Below, in pieces: positions 52,295 to 60,395 of a stretch of 64,000 nt of DNA. The position numbers and the translations under genes are program-made. The notes under the pieces are model-generated. The model was given only the letters and a program-made list of their open reading frames with translations. It made no database searches and was not told the DNA's origin. Position 1 is the first letter of the stretch. The number at the start of each line of letters is the position of its first letter. The stretch comes from Enterovibrio qingdaonensis (GTDB taxonomy: Bacteria; Pseudomonadota; Gammaproteobacteria; Enterobacterales; Vibrionaceae): the NCBI RefSeq assembly GCF_028683135.1, contig NZ_JAJUBB010000005.1, positions 1 to 64,000 on the forward strand. The letters run 5' to 3'.

Positions 52295-53500
52295 TCAGAG
52301 CCTCTTGACGACAATCGCGGTTCCCATACCACCGCCAATGCACAAAGACGCCATGCCATATTCCACATCACGCTTCTCCATTTCATAAAGTAACGTCGTC
52401 AGAATACGGCCTCCTGAAGCACCAAGAGGATGACCCAGTGCGATAGCCCCGCCATTCACATTGGTCTTATCGTCAAACCATGACAGCGGTAATCCATATT
52501 TATCACTTAGCCCATGCATCACACCCAAAGCTTGCGCAGCAAACGCTTCATTAAGTTCGAGCAGTTCCATCTCCGCCAATGTCATGTTGGCGCGCTCAAG
52601 AGCCTGCTGAATAGCGGGGACTGGGCCTAACCCCATATACGCAGGGTCTAAACCACCTTGCCCATAACTGACTATCTCAGCTATCGGCGTTAAACCATGT
52701 TGTTCAACCGCTTTCTCTGACGCAACAACAAAAGCAACACCACCGTCATTAATACCGGAGGCATTACCCGCGGTCACGCTGCCATCTTTTTTAAATGCTG
52801 GTCTTAATCCTGACAGACTTTCTATGGACGCATCGTGACGAGGGTATTCATCATCAGCAAACATGATGTTCTTTTTGCGTTGGTGAACTTCGACCGGCAC
52901 AATTTCATCTGCAAATCGGCCTTTGTTAAGCGCAGCAACGGCGCGCTGCTGACTGCGAAGCGCGAACGCATCCTGATCGTCTCGTGTGATTCCGTACTTT
53001 TCTGCCACATTTTCAGCAGTAATACCCATGTGATACTGGTTAAACGCATCGGTCAGGCCGTCATGGATCATAGTATCAACAAGTTGCTGATTCCCCATTT
53101 TGCTGCCGAAACGGTTGTTAGCACTGACTAAGAAAGGCGTACTCGACATGTTTTCCATCCCCGCCGCAACCACGATGTCAGCATCGCCCGCTTTGATTTT
53201 GGTTGCCGCTTCCATCACCGTTTTCATTCCGCTGCCACAAATCATATTCAGCGTAAATGCAGGCACGGAATCAGGGACATCAGCAAATTTAGCCGCTTGT
53301 CTACCCGGCCCCATCCCCTGCCCTGCGCTTAACACGTTGCCAACGACGACTTCGTCAATCAATGCAGGAGAAACATTGGCCTGGCTCAGGGCTGCACGAA
53401 TCGCATGACCACCGAGTTCAAAAGCAGGTACCAGTGACAACGTCCCACCAAAACTGCCAACAGCGGTGCGCTTTGCACCTACGATATACACCTTGCTCAT
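52295..53500 (-). CDS. phaA: Acetyl-CoA C-acetyltransferase (thiolase)
   Basis: A 401-residue biosynthetic-type thiolase joining two acetyl-CoA to acetoacetyl-CoA. The nucleophile is Cys88 in NMICGSGMK; the catalytic His lies in GHPLGASG and the second Cys in LCIGGGMG. AGGAG precedes the ATG. It lies 11 bp downstream of the SDR reductase in a two-gene leftward operon. The phaA symbol reflects the PhaA/AtoB family; degradative function cannot be excluded. Confidence 0.93.
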   Translation of the reverse strand: MSKVYIVGAKRTAVGSFGGTLSLVPAFELGGHAIRAALSQANVSPALIDEVVVGNVLSAGQGMGPGRQAAKFADVPDSVPAFTLNMICGSGMKTVMEAATKIKAGDADIVVAAGMENMSSTPFLVSANNRFGSKMGNQQLVDTMIHDGLTDAFNQYHMGITAENVAEKYGITRDDQDAFALRSQQRAVAALNKGRFADEIVPVEVHQRKKNIMFADDEYPRHDASIESLSGLRPAFKKDGSVTAGNASGINDGGVAFVVASEKAVEQHGLTPIAEIVSYGQGGLDPAYMGLGPVPAIQQALERANMTLAEMELLELNEAFAAQALGVMHGLSDKYGLPLSWFDDKTNVNGGAIALGHPLGASGGRILTTLLYEMEKRDVEYGMASLCIGGGMGTAIVVKRL

Positions 53501-53511
53501 ATGTCGATCTC

Positions 53512-54246
53512 CTAAATTACCAAGCCACCGTCGATTTTGAGGGTTTGTCCCGTAATAAAGCTGGCGCGGTCACTGGCCAAGAAAAGCACACCTTCCGCGA
53601 TGTCTTCCGGTTTTCCCATGCGCCCAAGTGGTGTCTTCGCTTTCATGTGCTCAAGCACCTTCTCCGGCAAATCCACTGTCATTGGCGTTTCAATGAAACC
53701 TGGCGCAACACAGTTGGCACGCACTTGGGCACCTTTACGTGAAAACTCTTTCGCCCAACCTTTTGTCATCGCGATTACGCCACCTTTGGTTGCGCCATAG
53801 TTGCTCTGACCAATGTTGCCATCTGTTCCCACAACAGAAGACATGGTAATGATTGAACCAACACCATGCTCAATCATGACCGGGGCCACCGCCTGCGTCA
53901 TGTTGAACACACCTTTCAAGTTCACGTTGATCACCATGTCCCAATCGTCTTCGCTCATACGATCCAACAGGTTGTCTCGTGTGATACCTGCGTTGTTAAC
54001 CAGTACATCAATGGAACCGTGCTCTTCGCGAATACTTTCAATCAACGACTGAATCGCATCGCGATCACACACGTTAAGTTGTTTTACGCGGACATTAGAG
54101 AACGTGGATTGAAGCGCGTCAGCGGCATCAGCATTCATGTCACAGGCATAGACCATCGCAGCGTTTTGTCGCGCAAACGTCTCAACGATACAGCGTCCAA
54201 TCCCCTGAGCACCGCCGGTAACAATACAGATTTTGTTTGAAAGCAT
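53512..54246 (-). CDS. phaB: SDR-family acetoacetyl-CoA (3-oxoacyl) reductase
   Basis: A 244-residue short-chain dehydrogenase. The cofactor motif is GGAQGIGR (11-18), then NNAG (84-87), and the catalytic set Ser137, Tyr150, Lys154. It resembles both FabG and PhaB; pairing with the thiolase in one operon favours (R)-3-hydroxybutyryl-CoA formation. AGGTG is six bases before the ATG at 54246; the longer frame to 54291 has no support. It is divergent from the LysR gene, with a likely LysR site between. Confidence 0.88.
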   Translation of the reverse strand: MLSNKICIVTGGAQGIGRCIVETFARQNAAMVYACDMNADAADALQSTFSNVRVKQLNVCDRDAIQSLIESIREEHGSIDVLVNNAGITRDNLLDRMSEDDWDMVINVNLKGVFNMTQAVAPVMIEHGVGSIITMSSVVGTDGNIGQSNYGATKGGVIAMTKGWAKEFSRKGAQVRANCVAPGFIETPMTVDLPEKVLEHMKAKTPLGRMGKPEDIAEGVLFLASDRASFITGQTLKIDGGLVI

Positions 54247-54556
54247 GGGTTTCACCTTATTAGGAGTAGTAGTAAAGCTATGTCTTGGCATAGTTCGATT
54301 TATTCGTACTGAAGTTTTTATTTTAGGAATGAAGAGCCCATTTGTAGATCACTTTCAAAAGGAAACACTATTGCAAATTCAGGACAATCCGGTCTTGTTC
54401 ATTTATTGGAATATCGTTAAACGCCTGATGGAACCTCACTGTATTCAAAGAATATTTGACGTAGATTGGCTATTTGCTTAGTAGAAGTACTGCAAGATCA
54501 CACCGTGGTGTATAAAACCAATTGCACGATATATGCAACAATCAAGGTATCTCTTC
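54247..54556. other. 310-bp divergent promoter region (phaB / lysR)
   Basis: Contains the LysR-like site at 54370-54388 near its middle. Otherwise AT-rich with no gene. Confidence 0.6.
54370..54388. promoter_or_regulatory. LysR-type operator candidate, copy 1
   Basis: ATTGCAAATTCAGGACAAT: ATTG-N11-CAAT, the T-N11-A form of LysR-type sites. A near-identical copy occurs before the MFS gene and a third, inverted, before the CoA-transferase gene. Confidence 0.6.
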
Positions 54557-55465
54557 ATGCTGGACAAAATTGTGTACTTTCTTCATGTTGTTCGAACAGG
54601 TTCTTTTAGTTTGGCGGCAAAGCAATACGGCATTTCTGCGTCTGCGGGCAGTCGTTGGATCATCGAACTGGAAGAAAGTATGGGGATCAGCCTTTTAAAG
54701 CGCTCCACGCGTAAAGTCGTTCCAACGCAAGCAGGACTGCGGCTTTATGAGCGTTTTAACAGAGTGAACAGTGAAATTGATGACATTTTCACTGAGATTC
54801 AAAACCTCGGAAATGACGACCGGGGCATTATAAGGATTGCGTCTACTCCTTTATTTGCTCGCGACTTTCTCGGACAGATCATTGGCGAGTATCTCCAAGA
54901 ACATCCCCACGTCACCTTTCGTGTGATTGAAACCGCCCATGAAGCAGACCACCTCGATGAAATCGACTTTGCGGTTCGCGCGAGCGCGGTTTATCAGGGC
55001 TTTCAGGAAAAAGACAGCCTGCTCGTCAAACGTTCCTTGTTGAAATACCCATTGATGGCCTGTTGCTCTCCAGGCTATATCAAGAAGTACGGTCAACCTG
55101 AATTACCTGATGACCTGCGCCGTCACAACTGCCTTTATGCATCAACCTTGGTTGGCGGTAATAAGTGGGTGTTTGAGCGGGATGGCGAAATGACCACTGT
55201 CAATATTTCCCAAACCGTGGAAGTTGAAGATAGTCAATTTATCAAAACCGTATCAATCAATGGCGGTGGCATTGCTTACTTACCCGTTAGATTAATTGAT
55301 ACGGAACTCATGGATGGAACGCTTATTCCTGTATTAAGGGAATACACAAACAGTGATTTTGAATACAGCTTGTATTACCGCCCTCGCAGGCAAATGCCTG
55401 TGCGGTGTTTGAACTTTAAGGATTACTTAATTCGGCGAGTAAGGGAAATTGCCGACAATGAATAG
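54557..55465 (+). CDS. LysR-family transcriptional regulator
   Basis: A 302-residue regulator. The N-terminal winged helix-turn-helix (about residues 3-62, TGSFSLAAKQYGISASAGSRWIIELEE) is followed by a periplasmic-binding-protein-like effector domain (about 88-300). It is closest in layout to the CrgA/AaeR-type group. The ATG at 54557 starts the usual MLDKIVYFLHVV and has AAGG nine bases upstream; 54533 would add eight unsupported residues. Placed between two divergent metabolic operons, it is the likely regulator of the cluster. Confidence 0.92.
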   Translation: MLDKIVYFLHVVRTGSFSLAAKQYGISASAGSRWIIELEESMGISLLKRSTRKVVPTQAGLRLYERFNRVNSEIDDIFTEIQNLGNDDRGIIRIASTPLFARDFLGQIIGEYLQEHPHVTFRVIETAHEADHLDEIDFAVRASAVYQGFQEKDSLLVKRSLLKYPLMACCSPGYIKKYGQPELPDDLRRHNCLYASTLVGGNKWVFERDGEMTTVNISQTVEVEDSQFIKTVSINGGGIAYLPVRLIDTELMDGTLIPVLREYTNSDFEYSLYYRPRRQMPVRCLNFKDYLIRRVREIADNE

Positions 55466-55482
55466 ATGAACCGCGTAAAAAC

Positions 55483-55510
55483 AAAGAGCAAGCATATTAG
55501 CTTGCTCTTT
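55483..55510 (+). terminator. Terminator of the lysR gene
   Basis: An 11-bp stem AAAGAGCAAGC/GCTTGCTCTTT with a 6-nt loop and T-rich tail. It separates the regulator from the CoA-transferase operon. Confidence 0.85.
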
Positions 55511-55533
55511 TCGTTTCCCAGCATTCATTTCCA

Positions 55534-55552
55534 ATTATCCCGTAATCGCAAT
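55534..55552. promoter_or_regulatory. LysR-type operator candidate, copy 2
   Basis: ATTATCCCGTAATCGCAAT. Its reverse complement matches the copy before the MFS gene at 14 of 19 positions, and both outer ends agree exactly. It lies 110 bp before the CoA-transferase start. Confidence 0.5.
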
Positions 55553-55662
55553 TTTCTTTCCTTTATTTGTCTATTTTTTCACGAATCGGTTCTCAATACA
55601 CTTCCTTCATCAGCCGGAGACCTGCTCTGTTGGCAATAATAATTTCCAAAAGGAATGTATAG

Positions 55663-57258
55663 ATGAAAAAAGACGTGTTAACAGCCCTACAAGCTGCAAC
55701 GCTTATTAACGATGGAGACCGAGTCATTCTTGGTGGATTTATCGGTGCCGTGGTACCAGAAGACATAGAAAAAGCAGTGGGCGAACGTTTTTTATCAACG
55801 GGACATCCGTGCGATTTGGAACTGTATTTTACAGCAGGCCAAGGTGACGGTGTAGACCGCGCCACGAATCACCTTTCCTATTCGGGCATGGTTTCTTCGG
55901 CCATTGGTGGGCATTGGGGATTGATCCCACGTCTACAAAAACTCGCAAATGAAAACAAAATTCAAGGTTACAACTTACCTCAAGGTGTTATTGCCCAATT
56001 GCTTCGAGATTCTGCAGCGGGGAAACCTGGGACACTTTCCCATGTTGGATTGGGTACCTTTGTTGACCCACGCTTAGGCGGAGGAAAAATCAACGCATCC
56101 ACCCAAGAAGACCGCGTTTCTCTGTTTGAAATCGACGGTGAAGAGTTTCTATTCTATAAACGCATTAATCCCAACGTTGCCCTACTTCGAGGAACAACAG
56201 CGGACGAAAATGGCAATGTGACCATGGAAGACGAGTGCCTGTTTTTGGAAAACCTTGCCGCGGCTCAATTGGTCAGAAACATGGGCGGAACCGTCATCGT
56301 TCAGGTCAAGCGTATCGTTAAAAATGGCGAACTCGACCCGCAGCAGGTGCGTATTCCTGGCATTTTCGTTGATGCTCTTGTGGTCGCATCAGACGCTTCC
56401 ACGCATATGCAGACTTTCGCAGAGCCCATGAACGAAGCGTATTGTGGTCGCGGAGAACTGCATCAAAAGTCAGTCACCTTCCGCCCACTCGACGCTAAAA
56501 AAATAATCGCGCGTCGCGCTGCCATGGAGCTAAAACCAAACGCCATCTTAAATTATGGTATTGGCGTACCTGAGGTCATCGCTCAAGTTACGGACGAAGA
56601 AGGGATCACCAACCAGATGATCGCAACCGTTGAACCCGGTGCAATCGGCGGAACGCCAGCAGGCGGGCTAAGCTTTGGCGCATCGGCTTTCCCTGAAGCG
56701 GTCATCACTCAAGATCAAATGTTTGATTTCTATGATGGTGGCGGCATCGACCAAGCATTCCTAGGGCTTGCGGAATGTGATCGTTTTGGCAACCTCAATG
56801 TCTCAAAATTCGGTACCAAGATTGCTGGCTGCGGTGGGTTCATCAACATCACCCAAAATGCCAAGCAGGTCTTTTTCTGTGGCACGTTTACCGCAGGCAA
56901 ACTTGAAATCAGCACCGGTGATGGAACGCTCTCTATTCTGCAAGACGGCCACATTAGTAAGTTGATTGACGAAGTACAGCAAATTACCTTCTCTGCGGAC
57001 GTGGCCCGACGCAACAACAAACCGGTTCTATACATCACCGAGCGAGCTGTCTTTAAATTAGGTGCTGAGACACTGGAGTTAATCGAAATCGCGCCGGGCG
57101 TGGATTTACAGCGCGATATACTCGATAAGATGGCCTTCAAGCCCCTGATCAGTTGCAACTTGAAACTCATGGATGCCCGAATTTTCACTGACCAACCAAT
57201 GGGATTGGTATTAGGTGATAGCTTCCTCGCTAACAACACCCAAGACGTAGCAGCGTAA
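55663..57258 (+). CDS. Family I acetate/propionate-type CoA-transferase
   Basis: A 531-residue fused alpha-beta CoA-transferase like E. coli YdiF and propionate CoA-transferase (Pct). The catalytic glutamate is Glu324 in ATVEPGAIGGTPAGG. The N-terminal GGFIGAVVPE and AGQGDGVDR stretches are the alpha-half CoA and oxyanion segments. It would move CoA between short acids such as acetate, propionate, butyrate or acetoacetate. AAGGA is eight bases before the ATG. It heads an operon with the hydratase and enoyl reductase; a 13-bp hairpin lies after it. Confidence 0.92.
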   Translation: MKKDVLTALQAATLINDGDRVILGGFIGAVVPEDIEKAVGERFLSTGHPCDLELYFTAGQGDGVDRATNHLSYSGMVSSAIGGHWGLIPRLQKLANENKIQGYNLPQGVIAQLLRDSAAGKPGTLSHVGLGTFVDPRLGGGKINASTQEDRVSLFEIDGEEFLFYKRINPNVALLRGTTADENGNVTMEDECLFLENLAAAQLVRNMGGTVIVQVKRIVKNGELDPQQVRIPGIFVDALVVASDASTHMQTFAEPMNEAYCGRGELHQKSVTFRPLDAKKIIARRAAMELKPNAILNYGIGVPEVIAQVTDEEGITNQMIATVEPGAIGGTPAGGLSFGASAFPEAVITQDQMFDFYDGGGIDQAFLGLAECDRFGNLNVSKFGTKIAGCGGFINITQNAKQVFFCGTFTAGKLEISTGDGTLSILQDGHISKLIDEVQQITFSADVARRNNKPVLYITERAVFKLGAETLELIEIAPGVDLQRDILDKMAFKPLISCNLKLMDARIFTDQPMGLVLGDSFLANNTQDVAA

Positions 57259-57266
57259 ACATTGAT

Positions 57267-57297
57267 CTATCTCCTCTTTGTACAAAAGAGGAGATAG
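57267..57297. repeat. 13-bp hairpin between CoA-transferase and hydratase genes
   Basis: CTATCTCCTCTTT pairs perfectly with AAAGAGGAGATAG around a 5-nt loop. No T-run follows, so it looks like an mRNA-processing or stability element rather than a terminator. Confidence 0.6.
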
Positions 57298-57355
57298 CTT
57301 TGCGATGCATTGGCCTAACTGTTCATTGCAAAGTTAATTTTAGAGATCAATCATC

Positions 57356-57772
57356 ATGAGTTATTCAATCGATCAGCTCGTCGTTGGGCAGCATGCTCAC
57401 TTTGAGAAAACCATCAGTGAGTCTGATATACAGATGTTTTGCGGGATCAGCGGGGATATCAATCCCGTTCACGTTAGTAAACTCGCTGGGGAAAACAGCA
57501 TATTTGGCGATAGAGTCGCCCATGGCATTATGGTTTCCGGCTTGACGTCAGCAGTCCTTGGTATGCAGCTACCGGGCCCGGGTACAATTTACTTAGGACA
57601 AGAGCTCAAATTTACCGCGCCAGTATTTATCGGTGACACGATACGCGCAGAAGTCGAAGTCGTTGAAATAATCAAAGAAAAAAACATCGTCAAGCTCGCG
57701 ACGCGAAGCATTAACCAGAACAACAAAATCGTGATTCAAGGTCAGGCAACCGTTATGCCGCCAAAGCATTAG
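57356..57772 (+). CDS. phaJ: MaoC/PhaJ-type (R)-specific enoyl-CoA hydratase
   Basis: A 138-residue hot-dog-fold hydratase. Catalytic Asp34 and His39 are in SGDINPVH, the pattern of Aeromonas PhaJ. VAHGIMVSG follows as the usual second motif. It interconverts (R)-3-hydroxyacyl-CoA and trans-2-enoyl-CoA, and its stereochemistry matches the SDR reductase. The Shine-Dalgarno is weak. The fabV-like gene begins 15 bp after its stop. Confidence 0.9.
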   Translation: MSYSIDQLVVGQHAHFEKTISESDIQMFCGISGDINPVHVSKLAGENSIFGDRVAHGIMVSGLTSAVLGMQLPGPGTIYLGQELKFTAPVFIGDTIRAEVEVVEIIKEKNIVKLATRSINQNNKIVIQGQATVMPPKH

Positions 57773-57787
57773 TTTTAAGGATTTAAC

Positions 57788-58990
57788 ATGATTATCAAAC
57801 CCATTATTCAAGGTGTCGTTGCGCGTTCTGCACACCCTCTTGGTTGCCAGCAAGCGGTCTTAAACCAAATTGACTACGTGAAAAATGCTCCCCAAATTGC
57901 CAACGGCCCCAAAAAAGTCTTGGTGCTGGGCGCATCGTCTGGCTTTGGCTTGGCATCACGAATCAGCATGGCATTTGGCGGCTCACAGGCTGATACCGTT
58001 GGTGTATCTTTCGAGCGAGGCCCTAGTGATAAAGGAGTTGGCACAGCGGGCTGGTACAACAATGTGTTCTTTCGCGAGGAGGCAGAAAAACAAGGCTTGA
58101 TTGCGAAGAACTTTGTAGGCGATGCATTCTCGCAGGACATGCGAGATCAAGTGGTGTCATATATCCAAAATGAATTCGGCGGTAGTGTTGATTTGGTGGT
58201 CTATAGCCTTGCGACTGGGGTTAGGCCAAATCCTGAAACCGGGGAACTGTGGCGTTCTTCAATCAAGACAATTGGCGAGCCTGTCTCCGGCCCAACCATC
58301 AATATTGAGCAAGATACGCTGGAGTCAATGGATGTCGGAACCGCTTCTGCTGACGAGCTAGAAGCGACAGTCAAAGTCATGGGCGGTGAAGACTGGGCCA
58401 GCTGGATTTCCATGCTGAACGATGCAGGCGTGCTCGACAAAGGCTGTAGAACCGTTGCTTACTCTTATGTAGGGCCAGAAGTCACATACCCTATTTACCA
58501 CCACGGCACCTTAGGCAGAGCAAAAGCGCACTTACATAACACCGCCGATCTGCTTAACGAACAGCTGGCTGACATTGACGGTGCTGCCTATGTGTCGGTA
58601 TGCAAAGCATTGGTCACCAAAGCCAGTGTTTTTATTCCTGCATTTTCGCCTTACATCCTTTCACTATTTAAGGTGATGAAAGAGAAAGGCACGCACGAAG
58701 GCTGCATAGAACAAATGCAACGCTTGTTTGGCGAACGCCTCTATGGCAAAAGCAATCACGTCCCGGTAGATGATGCACGATTAATCCGTGTTGATGACTG
58801 GGAGTTAGAGCCAGACACACAAGATGCGGTAAAAGTCCTGATGGCGCAAATGACCGCTGACAATTTTCACCAAATCGGTGATTACGCAGGCTATAAACTC
58901 GACTTTCTACAACTCAACGGATTTGGGTATGACAATGTAAATTACGACGCCCCTGTCGACATGGAAAAGATGCTGGCATTGCACCCGTAA
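57788..58990 (+). CDS. fabV: FabV/Ter-type trans-2-enoyl reductase
   Basis: A 400-residue NADH-dependent reductase of the FabV/TER family, acting on enoyl-ACP and/or crotonyl-CoA. The dinucleotide site is GASSGFGLASRI (48-59). The family Tyr-x8-Lys pair is Tyr237 and Lys246 in YPIYHHGTLGRAK. The length is typical. AAGGA lies seven bases before the ATG. Vibrios normally have a housekeeping fabV elsewhere, so this copy beside PhaJ and a CoA-transferase may be a dedicated crotonyl-CoA reductase; that is inference. Confidence 0.92.
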   Translation: MIIKPIIQGVVARSAHPLGCQQAVLNQIDYVKNAPQIANGPKKVLVLGASSGFGLASRISMAFGGSQADTVGVSFERGPSDKGVGTAGWYNNVFFREEAEKQGLIAKNFVGDAFSQDMRDQVVSYIQNEFGGSVDLVVYSLATGVRPNPETGELWRSSIKTIGEPVSGPTINIEQDTLESMDVGTASADELEATVKVMGGEDWASWISMLNDAGVLDKGCRTVAYSYVGPEVTYPIYHHGTLGRAKAHLHNTADLLNEQLADIDGAAYVSVCKALVTKASVFIPAFSPYILSLFKVMKEKGTHEGCIEQMQRLFGERLYGKSNHVPVDDARLIRVDDWELEPDTQDAVKVLMAQMTADNFHQIGDYAGYKLDFLQLNGFGYDNVNYDAPVDMEKMLALHP

Positions 58991-59009
58991 TCTGCATACT
59001 GAATTGGAC

Positions 59010-59038
59010 AAAAAGCCTCGCCTATCGCGAGGCTTTTT
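59010..59038 (+). terminator. Terminator of the CoA-transferase operon
   Basis: A 12-bp stem AAAAAGCCTCGC/GCGAGGCTTTTT with a 5-nt loop, 20 bp after the reductase gene. Confidence 0.9.
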
Positions 59039-59098
59039 TTATTTACCTGTTTTAAAAGGTGTTTTTACGAATTCGTTAGCACCATCACGGAATTCATT

Positions 59099-59117
59099 AT
59101 TGCAAAATCAGGATAAT
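59099..59117. promoter_or_regulatory. LysR-type operator candidate, copy 3
   Basis: ATTGCAAAATCAGGATAAT, 17 of 19 identical to copy 1 (54370) and in the same orientation. It lies 70 bp before the MFS start, and similarity to copy 1 continues for about 20 bp downstream. Confidence 0.6.
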
Positions 59118-59186
59118 TCCTTGTTTTTAATGGGGTATTATTAACACCAGAAAATCAATCAAATACCACCCTACAAGGTTTATAAC

Positions 59187-60386
59187 ATGAATAAGAAACA
59201 TCTTATTGAAGTCGTCATATTCCTCACTTATGCATTGTTCGCAATGTCGTGGGTTGCAGGCTCAATGATGACCAAAGACATCATGGCTTACTACAATATT
59301 GAAGGTATGGCAGCAGCCACATGGATGACCAACGCCATCACAATCGCAAAGATCATCGGTAACCTTTCGGCTGCTTGGCTATTGGTGAAAATGGGCCCTA
59401 AAAAAGCGTTTGCGGTCGCTTCTGTCCTTATTGTTGCAGGTGCAATCGGTGCCTATGCTTCAAACTACCCACTTTACGTATTCTCTCGTCTGGTTATGGG
59501 CTTTGGTGGTGCGTTTGCCATCGTGTATTTCAACCCGATCGTCATCAATTATTTTACTGCTGAAGAACGCCCACTGATTAACGGTATTAATGCCGCCGCA
59601 TTCAACATGGGTAACTTGCTGGCAATACTGTTCACAGGCTCATTGCTATCGAGTCTCGGTCAATGGCAAAACGTTATTCTCGCCATCTCTGGCTTCAGCC
59701 TGGCCATTTTGATTGTCTGGTGGTTTATCAGCGATGACTTTTCACTTTCCAGCTCTGCAGGTAACCAACAACAAGCCGCCTATACATTGAAAGACGGAAT
59801 GAAAGAGTCAGTGAACTGGTGGTTGCCAATCGCTTACTCCGGCCTTTTATTCTGCTATATCTCTGTCTTCTCGTTGTTCCCTCTCGTACCAACCTTTGCC
59901 GCTGAAGCTAAATACCTGTCATCCATCATGATTGGTGCAGGTATGGTGGGTACCATCGCAGGCATTATGATTGCGAAACGCTATCCACTGCGTGTCCCAG
60001 TTATCCGTTACTGTGGCTTAGCCATGACCCTGTTTGCGGCATTAATGATTACCACCAGTAACGCCACCATCGCATATATTGCAGCGTTTATGGCCGGCTT
60101 CTTTATGTTCATGCCAATGACATCTTTGGTAACCTTGCCACAAGAACTTCCAAACATGACGCCAGCGCGCATCACGGTAATTTTCGGCATGTTCTGGTCT
60201 GTTTCTTACATGATCGAAACGGCACTGATGTATTTCGCAGGGATCCTGGCAGACATGACAGGGAACATTGCTTATGCGGCGAGCTTTGCTGTCATGTGTT
60301 CTTCAACATTCTTCCTCGCCAGTTTCTTCTTGCCGGAAACAGGCAAGAAACCTGATGCCTTTAATGCAACTGCAAAACAAGCCTAA
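59187..60386 (+). CDS. MFS transporter
   Basis: A 399-residue inner-membrane protein with about twelve helices and a central cytoplasmic loop near residues 185-205. The loop 2-3 signature is partly kept (GPKKAFAVAS), and RLVMGFGGAFAIVYFNPIV is a conserved helix-4 stretch. The substrate is not identifiable; linkage to the acyl-CoA cluster and a shared operator suggest a small organic acid or ester. AAGG precedes the ATG. The esterase gene follows after nine bases. Confidence 0.88.
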   Translation: MNKKHLIEVVIFLTYALFAMSWVAGSMMTKDIMAYYNIEGMAAATWMTNAITIAKIIGNLSAAWLLVKMGPKKAFAVASVLIVAGAIGAYASNYPLYVFSRLVMGFGGAFAIVYFNPIVINYFTAEERPLINGINAAAFNMGNLLAILFTGSLLSSLGQWQNVILAISGFSLAILIVWWFISDDFSLSSSAGNQQQAAYTLKDGMKESVNWWLPIAYSGLLFCYISVFSLFPLVPTFAAEAKYLSSIMIGAGMVGTIAGIMIAKRYPLRVPVIRYCGLAMTLFAALMITTSNATIAYIAAFMAGFFMFMPMTSLVTLPQELPNMTPARITVIFGMFWSVSYMIETALMYFAGILADMTGNIAYAASFAVMCSSTFFLASFFLPETGKKPDAFNATAKQA

Positions 60387-60395
60387 GGAGTGGGT

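Noticed and set aside
52295-54246. Plain PHB-storage operon (phaCAB)
   Set aside because: Thiolase and reductase fit, but no PHB synthase, phasin or depolymerase is encoded in the window, and an enoyl reductase and CoA-transferase are linked instead.
54233-54481. 82-codon rightward frame between phaB and lysR
   Set aside because: It covers the putative LysR operator, has no Shine-Dalgarno and gives an unremarkable product.
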